From Thelonectria olida (lineage: Eukaryota; Ascomycota; Sordariomycetes; Hypocreales; Nectriaceae), in NCBI GenBank assembly GCA_020736575.1, contig JAGPYM010000028.1:372001-436000 (forward strand): a stretch of 64,000 nt of DNA, given 5' to 3'. Within the stretch, counting starts at the first letter, position 1, and every line of letters begins with the position of its first letter. Position numbers and translations under genes: made by a program. The notes beneath the pieces are model-generated. The model made no database searches. It saw only the letters and a program-made list of their open reading frames with translations, and was not told the origin of the DNA. Below are positions 31,911 through 44,547 of the stretch, piece by piece.

Positions 31911-34900
31911 TTATAAAGCCTTAAAGATTGATTCTTCAAGGGAACATCGATCAGCAGCTCCGTGTACCATCGACCGAAAGACACCATCCTCGATAGCCAT
32001 AAGATGATGGGCAGGGCCAGACTCAACCAACCTTCCCGAATCAAGAACAAGAATAGCATCAAAATCGACAACCGTACTCAAGCGGTGGGCAATGACTAGC
32101 ATTGTGGTATCGCTACGACTAGCTTCCTCTCGAATGGCCCTTTGGATCAGGGCATCTGTGGTAATGTCCACACCAGATGTCGCTTCGTCAAGCACCAGAA
32201 ACTTTGGCTGAGTGAGGAAAGCACGACAGAGACTGAGTAGTTGACGCTGACCGGCTGAGAGACTCGAGCCTTTTTCTGAGATGGCCGAAGACAAAGATGC
32301 AAAGATGTTCTTATCTTTTGCTGCCGCATCTGTCCGCTCAGTGGGTACGTTGAGCAACTGGAGACGTTCCAAGGCTTGGTACAGCTCTGCATCTGTATGC
32401 TTGCCATGGGGATCCAAGTTTGATCGAATGGTACCTGAGAAGAAGATGGGGTCTTGCGGGATGATTTGCAACCGGCTGCGCAGATCCTCCAACTTGAGAG
32501 TGGAAATGTCAATCCCGTCGATCCAGATGGATCCTTCTCGAGCCTCGAGAAATCGAAACAATGCGAGAGTTAGAGACGACTTCCCAGCTCCGGTCCTCCC
32601 AACTACTCCAACTCTCTGCCCAGCTTCTATGGTAAAGCCAATGTTCTTCAAAACAGGAGGAAGCTGCCCAAAGCCAACGGACAGGTCTCGGACCTCGACT
32701 TCCCCTCTCCGGGGCCATGCTTCAGGGGCATCATGACCTCCCTGGTTCTCGAGGTCCATATTTTCGTACTCAATGACTCGTTCCACTGAGCTCATACTCA
32801 ATTCAACGTTGGTGTATTGACGGACAGTCCAAAGAAGGGCAGAAGGGTACTGAATGGCAAAGCTGAGGACAAATCCGACAATAGAGACTTCTACTCCAGG
32901 CAGTAAAACAACCAACGTGGCTGTCAGTACACAGTAGAGTGTTCCGGTAAGATTCATGCGAAGGTTGAACCACCGGTTGAACAGCCACAGGTGCCAAGAG
33001 GCCTGACCGTGCTGGTCAAGGAGCCCGTACATGCGAGAAACATACAAAGAGACGTTTGAAAATGCACGAATTGTCGTCAACCCGGTCAAGCTCGAGCCAA
33101 ATTGTTCTAGCACGGGGCTGATGGCAGCGCTCTCAAGTCGTTTGATCTGTCGTGCGGCCGCTAGATATCTGGGGGCGTAGTAGCACGCGCCGACTACCGG
33201 GATGAGCGAGAATACGAGCGTGAGGGGCGAGGCGACAGTTCCAGAGATGGCAATGCCGACGACCTCGAACAGGCGGTGCGACAAAGCACCGATGTCATAA
33301 CTCAGCTCCGAGTCGACTAAGCTCATGTCTGCTGCAAAGCGATTCAGCACGCGGCCAACAGGCACACTATCAAACCACTGAATAGGAGCATGCAAAACAG
33401 AAAATAACAGCCCGTCGAAGAGTGCTCGGGAAGCTCGAATCGAAGCCGAAAGGATCAAGAAGTACCTAGTCGACCCTGCAAGGCAGGAGAGGAACGAGAT
33501 CAGGACATAAACGGACAGATAGTAGCCAAGATTACCAGTGGCATTTAGCTGATAATTATCGAGGTTTTGACCGATAGAGACGCTGAATGGCTGGAACTTC
33601 AGGCCATACGTGTTGGCCATCTCCGATCCTTTCAACACCGATTTGGTCCAAAGGTTAACCCACCAGGGCTGACACCATGAGTTAGCCAATTCCAGTAAAA
33701 TTTGGCACGTTCAACTAGGAGACTTACCCTTGCCAGATTGAGAGCCATGTACGAAATGTAAGCCATTATGATGAACGACCATATCCAAATATTACCTCCG
33801 GCCTTGATGTATCTCATGTACACTCTCGTTTTGACTGCACCTGTTGCTGAAGTTTCATTCCCGAGATCGTGCCGTTCTGGACGAGTCATATTAACGGTGA
33901 CATGATCCCTAGAAGCCTCGGGTTCAGATGTCTCAGAGTCAATCAAATCACCGTTAGCATAAATATCGATCAAGGTCGGAGTTGACATTGGGGTCGGAGG
34001 CATTGAATCTTGAACACTGGTTTGCCAAGCTCCCGAGACTCCAAGGGTGATGGCAAGATTTGCATATTGACTGCACAATTCCGTATGGTGCGTAACGAGG
34101 ATCCTCGTTCGATTCTCAGCCAAGGGACCGGCTAGCGCCCGTTCGCACAAGTGACGTGCGGTGTGGACATCGACGGCACCAAAGATGTCGTCGAGCAGGA
34201 GTATTCCCGCTCTCGAATACAAGGCCCTGGCCAATGATATCCTCCATTTCTGCCCTCCGCTGAGTCGGATGCCATGGGGCCCGATTCTAGTAAGTTCTCC
34301 ATGCGGAAACTTGCCAACGTCGACCTCCAAGTCGCAGGCAGCCAGTGTTTGCCGGTACCGGGATTCACAGTAAGGAAGGCCAAATAGAATGTTGTCCCTG
34401 ACTGTCATGTTCTCTACCCATGGGGTTTGGGGGACAAAACCAATTCTGGACTTGACAATCCAAGTCGCCTGGGCCGCCCTATTATCTGGGCAGTCGGTTG
34501 CCAGGGGCTGTGCAGGGATACGGACTGCGCCGGAAAAGATGTCGCATTCTCCCAGTATGGCAGAGAGGACGAGGCTTTTCCCGCTCCCTGTCTTCCCCGA
34601 TATAACGCTGAAGCCGCCAGGCGGGAAAGAAAAAGACAAATCACTCAGGACAAATCGGTCCTCAAGCCGCGCATCATCGTCGGCGTGGGGATACGCGATT
34701 GTGGCGTTGTCGAATATTATGCAATCCGCATGTTCTTCCGATTGGATCGTTGCTGGCTCAAAATCATCGGCGTTGAGGAATTCTTCAATCCTTTCCAAGC
34801 TGACATATGCCTCCATCAGGGATGTAGCCATGTTCGGTAGATTCGCAAAGGATATTTCAAGAGACCCAAATGCTGCGATAGCAGTAAAAGCCACGGAGGG

Positions 34901-36627
34901 CGTTAATGGTCCGTTCACCTTGACATATGTCCCTAGGGACACAATGGACAATATTATCGGACCAAGCATGCAAATCGCGAGTAGTCCAATGTCGTATAGG
35001 AAACAGGTCCATTGAGCCCTGAGCTCCGAACGTCGCATGATGGAGATCCTAGTGTGCCAAAGGCCTTCGTGAGCCCCGAGCTTCACCTCTCGGATTCCAT
35101 TCAAGGCTTCGCTGACAGTTGCAATCCTCTCATCGCGAGAAGCCATCAAAGCTGTCTGAGACTTGGCAAACTGTTTGCTGAGACGGATGCCGACTGGCAC
35201 TATCATCATCGCAACAGACAGTCCCGCTATCGTACTTCTCCACCCAAGCAACGAGACTAGAAACATGCAGGCCACTACAAGCTTGAAAAAGATAGCAGTG
35301 GTGGTGTAGCTGTATGCCGCCTCGTTGCTGACGCGTTTCACGTCCACAGCCACAAGGGTGCTGGGGTTTTGCCCCGACACCCGCGAGGTCGTTATACCTG
35401 GCTCCTCAAGCTCATCCTCGCTCACTCGCATCTCCTCTTTTGTTGCTGTCTTTATTATGACATGGGATCTCATGGCTTTCGCGTAGACGGCGGCAGATAG
35501 CTGCTTACGTATCGGAATCGCGATTCTGGAAATCACCAGCCAGTAGAGCCAAGACTCGGCCACTGTGCTCAGGGCCATGAAGCCACCCAGAGCCATGACC
35601 CAGACTAAAGCACTGGTTGTTTGTGATCCGTTCTGTTCAAGTTTTTCCAGGCATTTGAGGATATGAAAAAGGCTGAACTGAGGAGCAAAGCCCAGGGAGA
35701 CTGTTGCCAAAGTGAGAACCTGTTGAACCACCAGAGCTGGCCAATGAATAGATAGAACGGCTGAGAGTAGTCCACAATGCATCAGGGCTCGTTCCAGTTG
35801 CCCATGAAGGTGAGACGATCGAGCTCGCTCTGGCAGCCTTGGCAGGTCATTGGGTCCAAGACTTTGCTTCTCAGCCACGGTCCGCATTGAGTCGGCGGCC
35901 CAGGAAAAGGCGAGGACATTCCAAATGGAAACACTATCCTGGCGGTCGACGGGATCGTTTTCGACGTACACATCCGGTCGGCGTGCAAGGAATAGGTGGC
36001 AGAGCGAACACAGAAAGCCCCCAAGAAGTTGTCCAATAGCAAGGATAGGGACCATGTCATCCGCAGAGTGAGAGTCACTCGTGACCCAGTCATTCTCCGT
36101 CGCCACGACGTACGGGACGACCATCGATATGACGTTTATGTAGAAGCCGTAGAGAAGAGCACATGTTCTTGGGCCCGGAGCAAAGACGAACCGTAGTGAG
36201 ATCGAGTGGCTTAAGGCTAGGGTCTGTGTTTGTGCTGGTGTTAGCTATGCCCAAAATGGGACTGGATTTCAAGATGACATGTTAAACTCACATAAAGCCC
36301 GGTTTGAATTGCGTGCGGAAAGACCGAGTATCTGCTCGAGTATACTAGGATCAAAAAAAGAGATAGCAGGGACAAAACGAAGTCAACAACCAAAGTCCCA
36401 ATGATGATTGTTGAAATTGCTGCATTGGAGAACCGTTTTAGTGATTCTACCGTTGCTCTTCCATTGTTGTCTTCGTAAATATCGCTTTCTTGACCCTGGC
36501 TTGTTTGACGGGATAGATGGCAGACCACGGGCCAGCCAAGAACGGCCAAGAGGCATGCTACTCCTAGCCATAACCAAGCTGGACTAGATCCAAAAGAGGC
36601 GGATAATCCGAGTTCCGATTTTGCCAT
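31911..36627 (-). CDS. ABCC (MRP)-type full ABC transporter
   Basis: My model is complement(31911..33668, 33728..36244, 36292..36627), 1536 aa, introns of 59 and 47 bp. It starts with an extra membrane domain (TMD0: WLWLGVACLLAVL, IIIGTLVVDFVLSLLSLFLILV). The order is then TMD1, NBD1 (Walker A GKTGSGKS, signature LSGGQK, Walker B ILLLDDIFGAVD), TMD2, and NBD2 (GRTGAGKSS, LSAGQRQLL, FLVLDEATSGVD). Both ATPase sites look complete apart from a degenerate NBD1 Walker B (Asp-Asp), normal for ABCC. The family exports conjugates, peptides or drugs from the cytosol, or loads the vacuole. Placement inside the cluster suggests handling of muropeptides or protection from bacterial compounds; this is inference. 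Confidence 0.93.
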
Positions 36628-37098
36628 GTTGAATACTCAAACAACAGCAAGGAGATTGTCAAGACGGTAGTGAAAGTCGGGCGTTGAGGCTGCATCAGAT
36701 ACGAAGTGATTGTGCATTATGTGATGGCGGCTCTTCATTCACGACTTCAACAACTCTAAAACTCGGCTTTATCGTAGAGCAGTTGCAAGTTTTCTATTCT
36801 TAGATTTCTTGTAATCAACACGATGTTCTCCGCAGCCCGGCGACAATAGTGTCGACTCCGATTACTCCGATCGATTACTCCGATGAGACCATCACTCCGA
36901 ACACAAGAAATGCCGCGACTAACACCGCCCTCATCGGGATCGACATAACCTCGCACATAATTTCCCGCCCCACATTAGTAAAGCAAGGCAGACGCTCACC
37001 AGATCCACGACTTCTTAGTCATATTGAAAGTGGGCGACCGCCCGGTTTTCCCATTCTGAGACCGTATTAGGAGTGGCACTGTTCCCTAGCAACTCATC
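36628..37098. promoter_or_regulatory. Divergent promoter: ABC transporter / GGT
   Basis: Four ACTCCGA sites at 36855, 36864, 36877 and 36894 fall within 46 bp. These are the reverse complement of TCGGAGT, and three are part of ATTACTCCGA or ATCACTCCGA. It is the densest array of this motif in the window. Confidence 0.65.
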
Positions 37099-39015
37099 AT
37101 GGATGATCTTGAGAAAACGACATTGCAATTTCCTTTCGAGCTGCCGCCCCGTACCGACAAACGCCGGAAGAGGCCTGGTTTTTACATTAAAAGGGCCGTT
37201 ATTCTAATTGTTTTGATATGTTCATCTCTATCTTTCTTTATTCCACGGGTCTACAATCCAAGGACACGAAAATTATCAGACCAAAACCCCGGTCAGTTGG
37301 GTGCCGTCGTCACAGAGAACAGGAGATGCAGTCGCATTGGCATTGACATACTTAGGCGGGGAGGCAATGCGGCAGACGCAGTAAGTGGGATCCAAGCTCT
37401 CGGTGACAGGTATGGACAAGACTGACTGTATCGATAGGCCGTAGCTAGCACGTTATGTGTTGGCACGGTTGGAATGTATCACAGTGGCATCGGTGGTGGA
37501 GGATTCGCCGTCATTCGTTCGGTTGATGGTTCTTATGAAACCATTGATTTCCGTGACGCCGCTCCAAGCTCGGCATTTCAAGACATGTTTAAAGACAATG
37601 CCACATCCAGCATGCGAGGGACGTTGGCCAGGTAAGTTATGCCACATGAAACATCATGTCAACGGAACTGACAAGCAATAATGTATAACAGCGGCGTACC
37701 AGGTGAAATCAGGGGACTTGAATATATACACAAGAAGTACGGACGTCTTCCATGGAGCGACTTGTTCGCTCCCGCCGTTCAACTTGCCAGAGACGGCTTT
37801 TTGGTTGGGGAAGATTTGGAGAGATGCATCAACGCCAGCCTTCCAAGTTCTTCAGACCAGCTCGACTTTTTTACACAAGACGCCAGCTGGGCCCTCGACT
37901 TTGCACCAAACGGCACAAGAGTGAGGAGAGGGGATCATATCTCCCGCAAGCGATATGCCGACACTCTGGAGCTGATTGGGATGCACGGCCCCGACGCTTT
38001 CTATCAAGGTCCGATCGCCGAGCGTATATCCCACGCCACGAACGGAAGCATCACGTTGGAAGATTTGCGGGAATACTCGGTCAGGCATTTAAGGACAGCC
38101 AACATCACCTATCGAAACCATCGGCTATTCAGCACCGTGGCCCCGAGTAGTGGCGCGATTGCTCTCTCCATATTGAAGATCGCCGAGGGGTTTGACGACT
38201 TCTTCACGCATGACACGGTCAATTTGAGCACACACCGGCTCGTCGAGTCAATGAAGTTCGCCTACGGCCAAAGGGCAAAGCTAGGGGATCCTTTCTTCGT
38301 GCCAGGGCTGGACGACTACCAAGACAATATCTTAAGCGATGCAATTGCCAAACGGAACCGCGACAAAATCTCGGACAAAGGGACCTTGGACATGGATGCT
38401 TACAATCCTGACGGCGTCGAGCTTCCATCGAGCCATGGCACATCCCATATCGTGACCGCAGATCATACAGGATTGAGCATCTCCCTCACTACCACGATCA
38501 ACCTGCTTTTCGGTTCGCGAGTCATGGACCTCCAGACGGGTATCATTATGAACGATGTTATGAACGACTTTTCCATACCCGGTGTTCCGAGTGCGGACGG
38601 ATACGCACCGTCCCCAGAAAACTTTGTGAGGCCTGGCAAACGCCCTCTGTCCTCAACAACACCCACGTTCGTCGAGGATTTGGAGGGAAATCTACAACTC
38701 ATCATTGGCGCGGCGGGAGGGTCACGCATTATTTCGTCGACGGTGCAGAGCATTATCCATGTCCTAGACCAAGGCATGACCATGGCTGGAGCTCTCCAAC
38801 AGCCGCGTTTCCACGACCAGCTCATCCCAAACGAGACGGGTTTTGAACTGGGCTACGACGCTGAGGTCATAACGTTTTTGGCGGCGCACGGGCATAATGT
38901 GACCCTGATGCCATCGACTCTCAGCGCAGTCCAGGGTATTATTCGAAGGCCGGACGGGTCATTTGATGCGGCGAGCGAGCCTCGGCAAAAGGATAGCGGT
39001 GGGTTTTCCCTCTAG
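37099..39015 (+). CDS. Gamma-glutamyltransferase (T03 family)
   Basis: My model is join(37099..37380, 37438..37631, 37692..39015), 599 aa, introns of 57 and 60 bp. An N-terminal membrane anchor (residues 32-48) follows a basic stretch, so it is likely a type II membrane or vacuolar/periplasmic enzyme. Motifs: ILRRGGNAADA, GIGGGGFAVI, FRDAAP, the Thr nucleophile in SHGTSHIV, LFGSRVMDLQTGI and GAAGGSRI. The autoprocessing site and the acceptor pocket therefore look intact. The usual role is glutathione turnover; here, the gamma-D-Glu bond of the peptidoglycan stem peptide is an attractive alternative substrate. It pairs with the ABC gene over the four-motif promoter. Confidence 0.93.
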
Positions 39016-39471
39016 GTCCAGAGGGTTTGATTCTACAACCTAGACATGCAGGCCTTCTCTTCTCGGCATATTAAATCGAAACTAAGAGCTTCCATGAGTT
39101 CCATGTTTCCTCATACACTTTTCAGAGAGAGGCTGCAACGGAGGACTCATTAGTTTCTATAACTGCACTCTGCATTTAATTGACCAATTTGCCTTGCCGT
39201 TCGCAGTGGTCAGGGAACAATTAAATCAAGATCGTAGATCTTTTTTGCCAAAACAAAATATATGACGGCCACATCAGAACGTAAAAATATCAGTTTGGTC
39301 ATTGTGGAAGCATTGGGTCCATAAAATGCTTAAATTGAGGAAAACACACTGTTTTTTTGCCTTTGTGTTGCAACTCGCGCCTTGACGGGCCAGTTTGCGA
39401 AAAGATAGATAGTAAAAATATCAGTCATCTTGGAAGAAGAATGAGCTAATGATTATGAGGGGAAAAGTAAT
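39016..39471. other. Convergent 3' gap between GGT and dipeptidase
   Basis: AT-leaning; no gene or repeat is seen. Confidence 0.5.
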
Positions 39472-40937
39472 TTATACTGTGTTACTCTGATCTAGAAAGT
39501 TTCCTCCAAGCGTCTCGTCGTCCTCGACAGGATTGACACCACGGCGCTGCATCTCGAGTGCTACCTCGTCCGCCTTCCCCCATACACGTATCAAGCTACC
39601 TCCCGCCACAAGAGCGGCATCCTCGTCCGTAACCCCACGCCTAAGAAGCTCCTCGATCAGGCCGGGGAAGTATGAAACGTCGTCGAGGCCACTCGGGGTG
39701 ACGGGTATCCCGTCAAAGTCGCTACCCAGTCCGACATGCTCGTAGCCAATCAGCTCGCCAATGTACATTATATGGTCAATGACTCGGGATAATGTTGCTG
39801 GGTTTGAATCAGACACGGGCAGTCGATTGGCTTCCTGCGAGGCGGTGCATGAGAGAAAGGCGGGCACAAAAGTGACCATGACCACAGATCCCGTGTCCTT
39901 GACCATCTGAAGCACGTCGTCTGGAACGTTGCGCGGATGCGGACACAGAGCATAAACCGAACTGTGGCTGAATATGACGGGCGCCTTCGAGCCTCCCCAG
40001 GAATCTTTTCCTTGACCGAGGACGTCTCGCATCGTCTGGTGGCTCACGTGGGCAAGGTCCACGAGCATGCCGAGCCGGTTCATCTCAAACACCACCTGCT
40101 TCCCGTTCTCGCTGACGCCGTTCCACAAGGGCTCTGGCATTTCCAAGCCCCCTGAAGGTGCATTGACCACAGCCGCATCCGCAAAGAGATTGTGGCAGTA
40201 GTGGGTTAGGGTTGCGTACCTCACTCCAAGCTCGTAAAAGTCGCGCAGTTGGGCGAAGGAATTGCCAATGGAATGAAGACCCTCCATGCCAAGGGGCGAA
40301 ATGACCTTGCCGGATCGAAAGAAATCCATGGCTGTAGTCCCATTGGGAGGCCTGGAGAGGACGTCTGGGTACTTCTGTTGAAGGCGCCTGACCAGATCAA
40401 TCTGCGCCGACGTTTGGCGGACACCTGGTACGGGCTAACGTTAGACTACAGAAACCTGTTTCAATCGGCAAAGGGGTACCTGCTTGAGCATAGTTCTCAT
40501 TGGAGAAATCCGAAACATTTGCTGGGCAGTCGACATAGACGCTCCAGAAAGTTCCTCCTACTTTGCCCTCGGCCAGGCGTGGAAGGTCGACATGGCCTGT
40601 GAGATTACCCCGGACAAAGGGGTCGGCAAAAGACGACGAGTAGATGTGGTTGTTGAAGGTTGACCTGATGACATCGGCAAGGTCATTGTGTCCATCTATG
40701 TTTGGATGTATGGATTCATCAGCACTCTTTCCCATCTCGGTGCTGAGTCGGGGAGCCGTTACCAATCAGCGGGGTGTTTTCGAGAATCACCTCGACTCGC
40801 TCCTTGAGAGACAACGTTTGTGTTGCGTCATCACATCTGTCGCTAACAAATCCGCCCAACGAAGTTGTCACACCCAAACGGTGACCCAAACCATAAAGAC
40901 CCAAGGCGATCAGGAACAGTTCAATCGGGGTACTCAT
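39472..40937 (-). CDS. Zinc dipeptidase, peptidase family M19 (renal dipeptidase type)
   Basis: My model is complement(39472..40424, 40480..40695, 40763..40937), 447 aa, introns of 55 and 67 bp. An N-terminal hydrophobic segment (residues 5-16) suggests a secreted or anchored enzyme. Metal and active-site motifs are all present: DGHND, the bridging Glu in GMEGLHSIG, THYCHN, DLAHVSHQ, IFSHSSVYA and GLGSDFDGI. M19 enzymes split dipeptides, including those with a D-residue at the C-terminal side, and some bacterial members act on peptidoglycan-derived peptides. It fits the last peptide step of the proposed pathway. Confidence 0.93.
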
Positions 40938-41535
40938 TGTTCAACAAAGCGACGCAGTGAAGACGGTCCTGATGCGGCTGGTGGAGGCCCTTCAAAGCAA
41001 GTACTAGCAGCCTTTATAATTTTGGGTTTCTGGGTGCTTGCCGCTTTCGTTTCAGAAGAACAAGCGGATCACGTACCGTCTCCCCGTTCGGCGTAAGGAA
41101 TGGCGCCTTAGTCCGAAGATCGGTGTAGCTATCGGAGAGTCCGCCAGCATCGGCCACCCGACCAGAGTAATCCAACCCCGACGCCGGCTTCTCCTCTAGG
41201 AAGCGTGATGCTTACGAAGTTTGGAACAAAAGTTGCTAAACACAGGCTATAGGGGGCTAATTGAACAGAAGGCATATGCTGGGGTGTCACGTGCCGGTCA
41301 AGGGTCTTATGATGAACAGCAGATCTTTCAGGGGCAGACACTTAACAACAACACACAACATGAATACGCTGATTTGGATCAATGGACCGAATACACGTAC
41401 TGTCTGACACTTACTCACGCGCAAGGATCGATTCTAATACCACTCAGCCACGCAACCACGTTATATCCATATACAACTAAGGGCCAAATTCAACTCCTTC
41501 TCACCACCCCAAATCTCTCTCCAGACAACTCGTAA
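40938..41535. promoter_or_regulatory. Dipeptidase promoter region / OPT 3' flank
   Basis: Only a partial motif is present, TCGGAGAGTCCG at about 41132-41143, i.e. an inverted pair of TCGGA-like halves. No complete TCGGAGT is found. No gene is seen. Confidence 0.4.
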
Positions 41536-44028
41536 TCACGGCTGCATAGCAGGTGGCAAAGTAGAAGGTGGGAAACAGCGATCTGTTGCAGCACTGTTCC
41601 CCCACCATGTGGGAAATTTGGTGTTTGTCAGACTGATGGTAAAGACCATAACTGTTTGCATAATCTGAGAGCCGCAATCCAGACCGACACTGGTCAGATA
41701 ATTGTACTTGCGGAACCAGACAGGATGGTAGCGTTGGATGTAACCCATGCTGCGTTCAGCGGTTAGCGAGGGTGTGCTTGGAGCGGGTCTATGTGCTAAC
41801 AAGGGATTACTCACAAGACAAAGGCAACAATGGCAGATGTCATTAGATTCGTCGTTCCATACACCGGGAACCAAGTTGCGCCAAACATGATGACCACCGG
41901 GTTGAAGCAGTGCTCAATGTTCCACGTAGGCTTCCACCGCTGGACGAGATATGCAATGAGGACAAGTCCAGGGCCAACCAGGAAGCCGTAGTAGATGTAG
42001 GAGTACTCGGACCCTGAGCCGAAGAAGGATTCGGGGCCGAGCACTCCCCAAATGACGGACATGGAGTAGAAATTGCGGCTCTTGAGCGCGAGCCAGGATG
42101 GGGACTCTTTGACGCCGGTCAGGACATCGACACCGACGCGGTCGATGATGACGCGCATGAGGCCGTAATTGATGAACGGGCCGAGCAAGGTTCCATAAAT
42201 CTGAGCCGCAAATAGCTCTCTCTCCGGGATCTTCATGTAGAACCCAAACTTGTAGTCAGAGCAGAGGTTCAATGTCTGATCCAAGACCTGGCGGCCAAAC
42301 ACCAACGTGGCCAGCATAGCTCTCGGGTGGCCTTTGAAGAGAGCGCCGGCAATGAGCTCGCTAAAGTAGGTCATACCAACCTGGATGTTTGCGATGCCGA
42401 AGAGAATGCCGCTGGGGAAGGTGAAGAGGAGAGAGATGACACTGATCAGTATAAAACCCCACCAGGGAAGACCCCAATCGCCACCGTAGAGAGATGCGAG
42501 GGACAGGGCAGTGGCAATGGCCAAGATGGCAAGATACCACCAGTGGGGAACACGCTTGAAGTCTGAAACAACTCGAAAATAAGGGTCGTCGTCATACGAC
42601 TTGCGGCCCTTGGACCAGGTCTCTCGAATGGCACTCCAGCTCTCGTTGCCATACCACAGCAGTGCAAAGGCGATGGCACCGGTGGAGGAGGCGAATCCCC
42701 AGAAGAAGGTCATGGCATATGAAGTGGACCAATGAGGCGACGAGTACTCAGCCATGGCAGTGTAGTTTCCAGTGCCGTCAGGGGTGAGAACACGCGAGAC
42801 GTTGTATGTTGCTCCCGTGGAATCGAACGTGCCCGATGACATCGCTGGATAGTTTTGGCTGTCACGGGCGTTGGCAAAGTAGAGAATGGGATATAGAAAC
42901 CAGCACGAGAAGACGGCACCCGCAACTTGCGACGCGGTCGACCATAGAGGGGTGTAGAGAGGTGCAAAGAAGGATGCGTAGTTCCAGTCGAGAGAAATGT
43001 CCAGCATGCCGAATCCCTTCGATCCAGAGCCGATAAGGTACGCAATCCAGTTTCCGTGGCCCATGTAGCAGAGCAAGGGCAGCGAACCCAGCATTGGCCA
43101 TATCAGGGAGGGGAACCACTGGTAGCAGAAGGTGGCAGTCGCAACGATGGCGAAGTACTTTACCGACTTTGCCGTCCTTGCAGGGTTCTTGTGCATGGCG
43201 TTGAAAAGCGCAACGTTGGGCAGCGCAACTGGGTAGAAGATCTTGGGGGGGCGAACGACGATGTCGCGGAACAGGCCGACGAAGCCGTAGCCCAGCAATT
43301 GGGTGGAAAGGAGGAAGAGAATGGACCACCCAGCGCTGATTCTATGACCTAGATCAAGATGTGTTGGTGAATGATGCATAAATCGAGCTTCGCGGATCCC
43401 AAATACATACCGTAGTACAGCTCCAGGGCAGAGATCGGTCCAAGACCGTAAGCTGTATGCTGGCTACCCCAGACGGCGACAACAATGAGTGCATGCTCCT
43501 TCGAGTTCCACGGCCCAGGGTTGAGGCTCCATTCGTATCCAAAGGTCGTCCACTTCCTCGTTGGCAGCCATCTAGCCATAGCCATGCCCGTCCACCAAGA
43601 AAGCAGCTGGATAGTTACACCCGACAGGGTAGTGCTGTACGGCTTGAAGAAGTAGAATGTCGAGATGATACAGCCAACGCTCACCCAGAATCCACCGAGG
43701 ACCCAAAAGCGAAAGGTCAAGATTGGTTCCCTTGTGTCACAAATCAGCAGAGGCTTGGGGACTGCGCCCTGGCACCTCGAACTCACGTGGGGTCATTGTG
43801 GAGAGAGACTGTCTTCGCGACAGCAGGAACGGGGTAGTCTCTAAGGCGAGGGTCAACCCACTCGTCAGCATCGTCTGGGATGTGAACCTCGGCGACCATG
43901 CCCATGTCAACGGAAGGAGGCTTGGACTCGGCCGAGAAAACATTCTTTTCCGCGTCTTGAATACCGGTGACAGTCTCCACCGGCTCACCAGACTTCTCAA
44001 TCGTCTTGGGATCATGTTCAGCCTTCAT
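41536..44028 (-). CDS. OPT-family oligopeptide transporter
   Basis: My model is complement(41536..41749, 41815..43348, 43411..43730, 43787..44028), 769 aa, introns of 65, 62 and 56 bp. An acidic cytosolic N-terminus ends DYPVPAVAKTVSLHNDPT, then many hydrophobic helices. The OPT signature SLNPGPWNSKEHALIVVAVWGSQ is present, as are LYFANARDSQNYP and the closing WWGNSAATDRCFPPSTLP. OPT proteins import tri- to hexapeptides with protons, so this one could bring in stem peptides freed by the AmiE-like enzyme. Its promoter, shared with that gene, carries two TCGGAGT sites. Confidence 0.94.
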
Positions 44029-44547
44029 GATGACTTGACAGCCAGACTAAGGGGAGGGCGAGAGGGTTGGGGGGGGGGGGTCTATCCTTCTGTCTTGACT
44101 GCGGAGTAATTTATGGAAGAGACTTGTGAAAGAGAAAAACATCACGGCTGAAGACGAACCATATAGTAGTAACCGTGGCGACGTTTGCAGTATAGCCAGT
44201 TGCTTATCGCACCAGCAGCATCGGAGTAATTGATCGGAGTGAAGCTCGGCGTTGAAAGGATCGGCGAGTCTTTCGGCGTCGAACCGGCGCTCAGTTAGTC
44301 ACTTATGCATAGATAGGCCTTATGGTATTGAAAGACCGTGTTTTTCGCCGGACTTGTCCAGTATGTGTATGGCCCTCCCTACTATGGGCTAATTGATCAT
44401 CACTCCGTAAGGTTAGTTCGATCGGTGAAGCCCATTTGTAGATAGCGACAGTTCGTCTACAGATAGCGAGCCGATCCAGCTTAAATCCCCTCAAACTCCA
44501 AGGCCTCAACTCTGAAGCAAACTTGATCGCGCGAGAATAGCGTCACC
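44029..44547. promoter_or_regulatory. Divergent promoter: OPT / AmiE-like hydrolase
   Basis: TCGGAGT at 44221-44227 and 44234-44240, the latter in GATCGGAGTGAAG, which is identical over 13 bp to the site in front of the regulator gene (49079-49091). A related ACTCCGT lies at 44402. A G run (about 44072-44082) lies near the OPT start. Confidence 0.6.

Noticed and set aside
37099..39015. GGT as a plain glutathione-turnover gene unrelated to the cluster
   Set aside because: Possible for the enzyme family, but its position and the four-site shared promoter argue for cluster membership. Kept as an open alternative in the entry.
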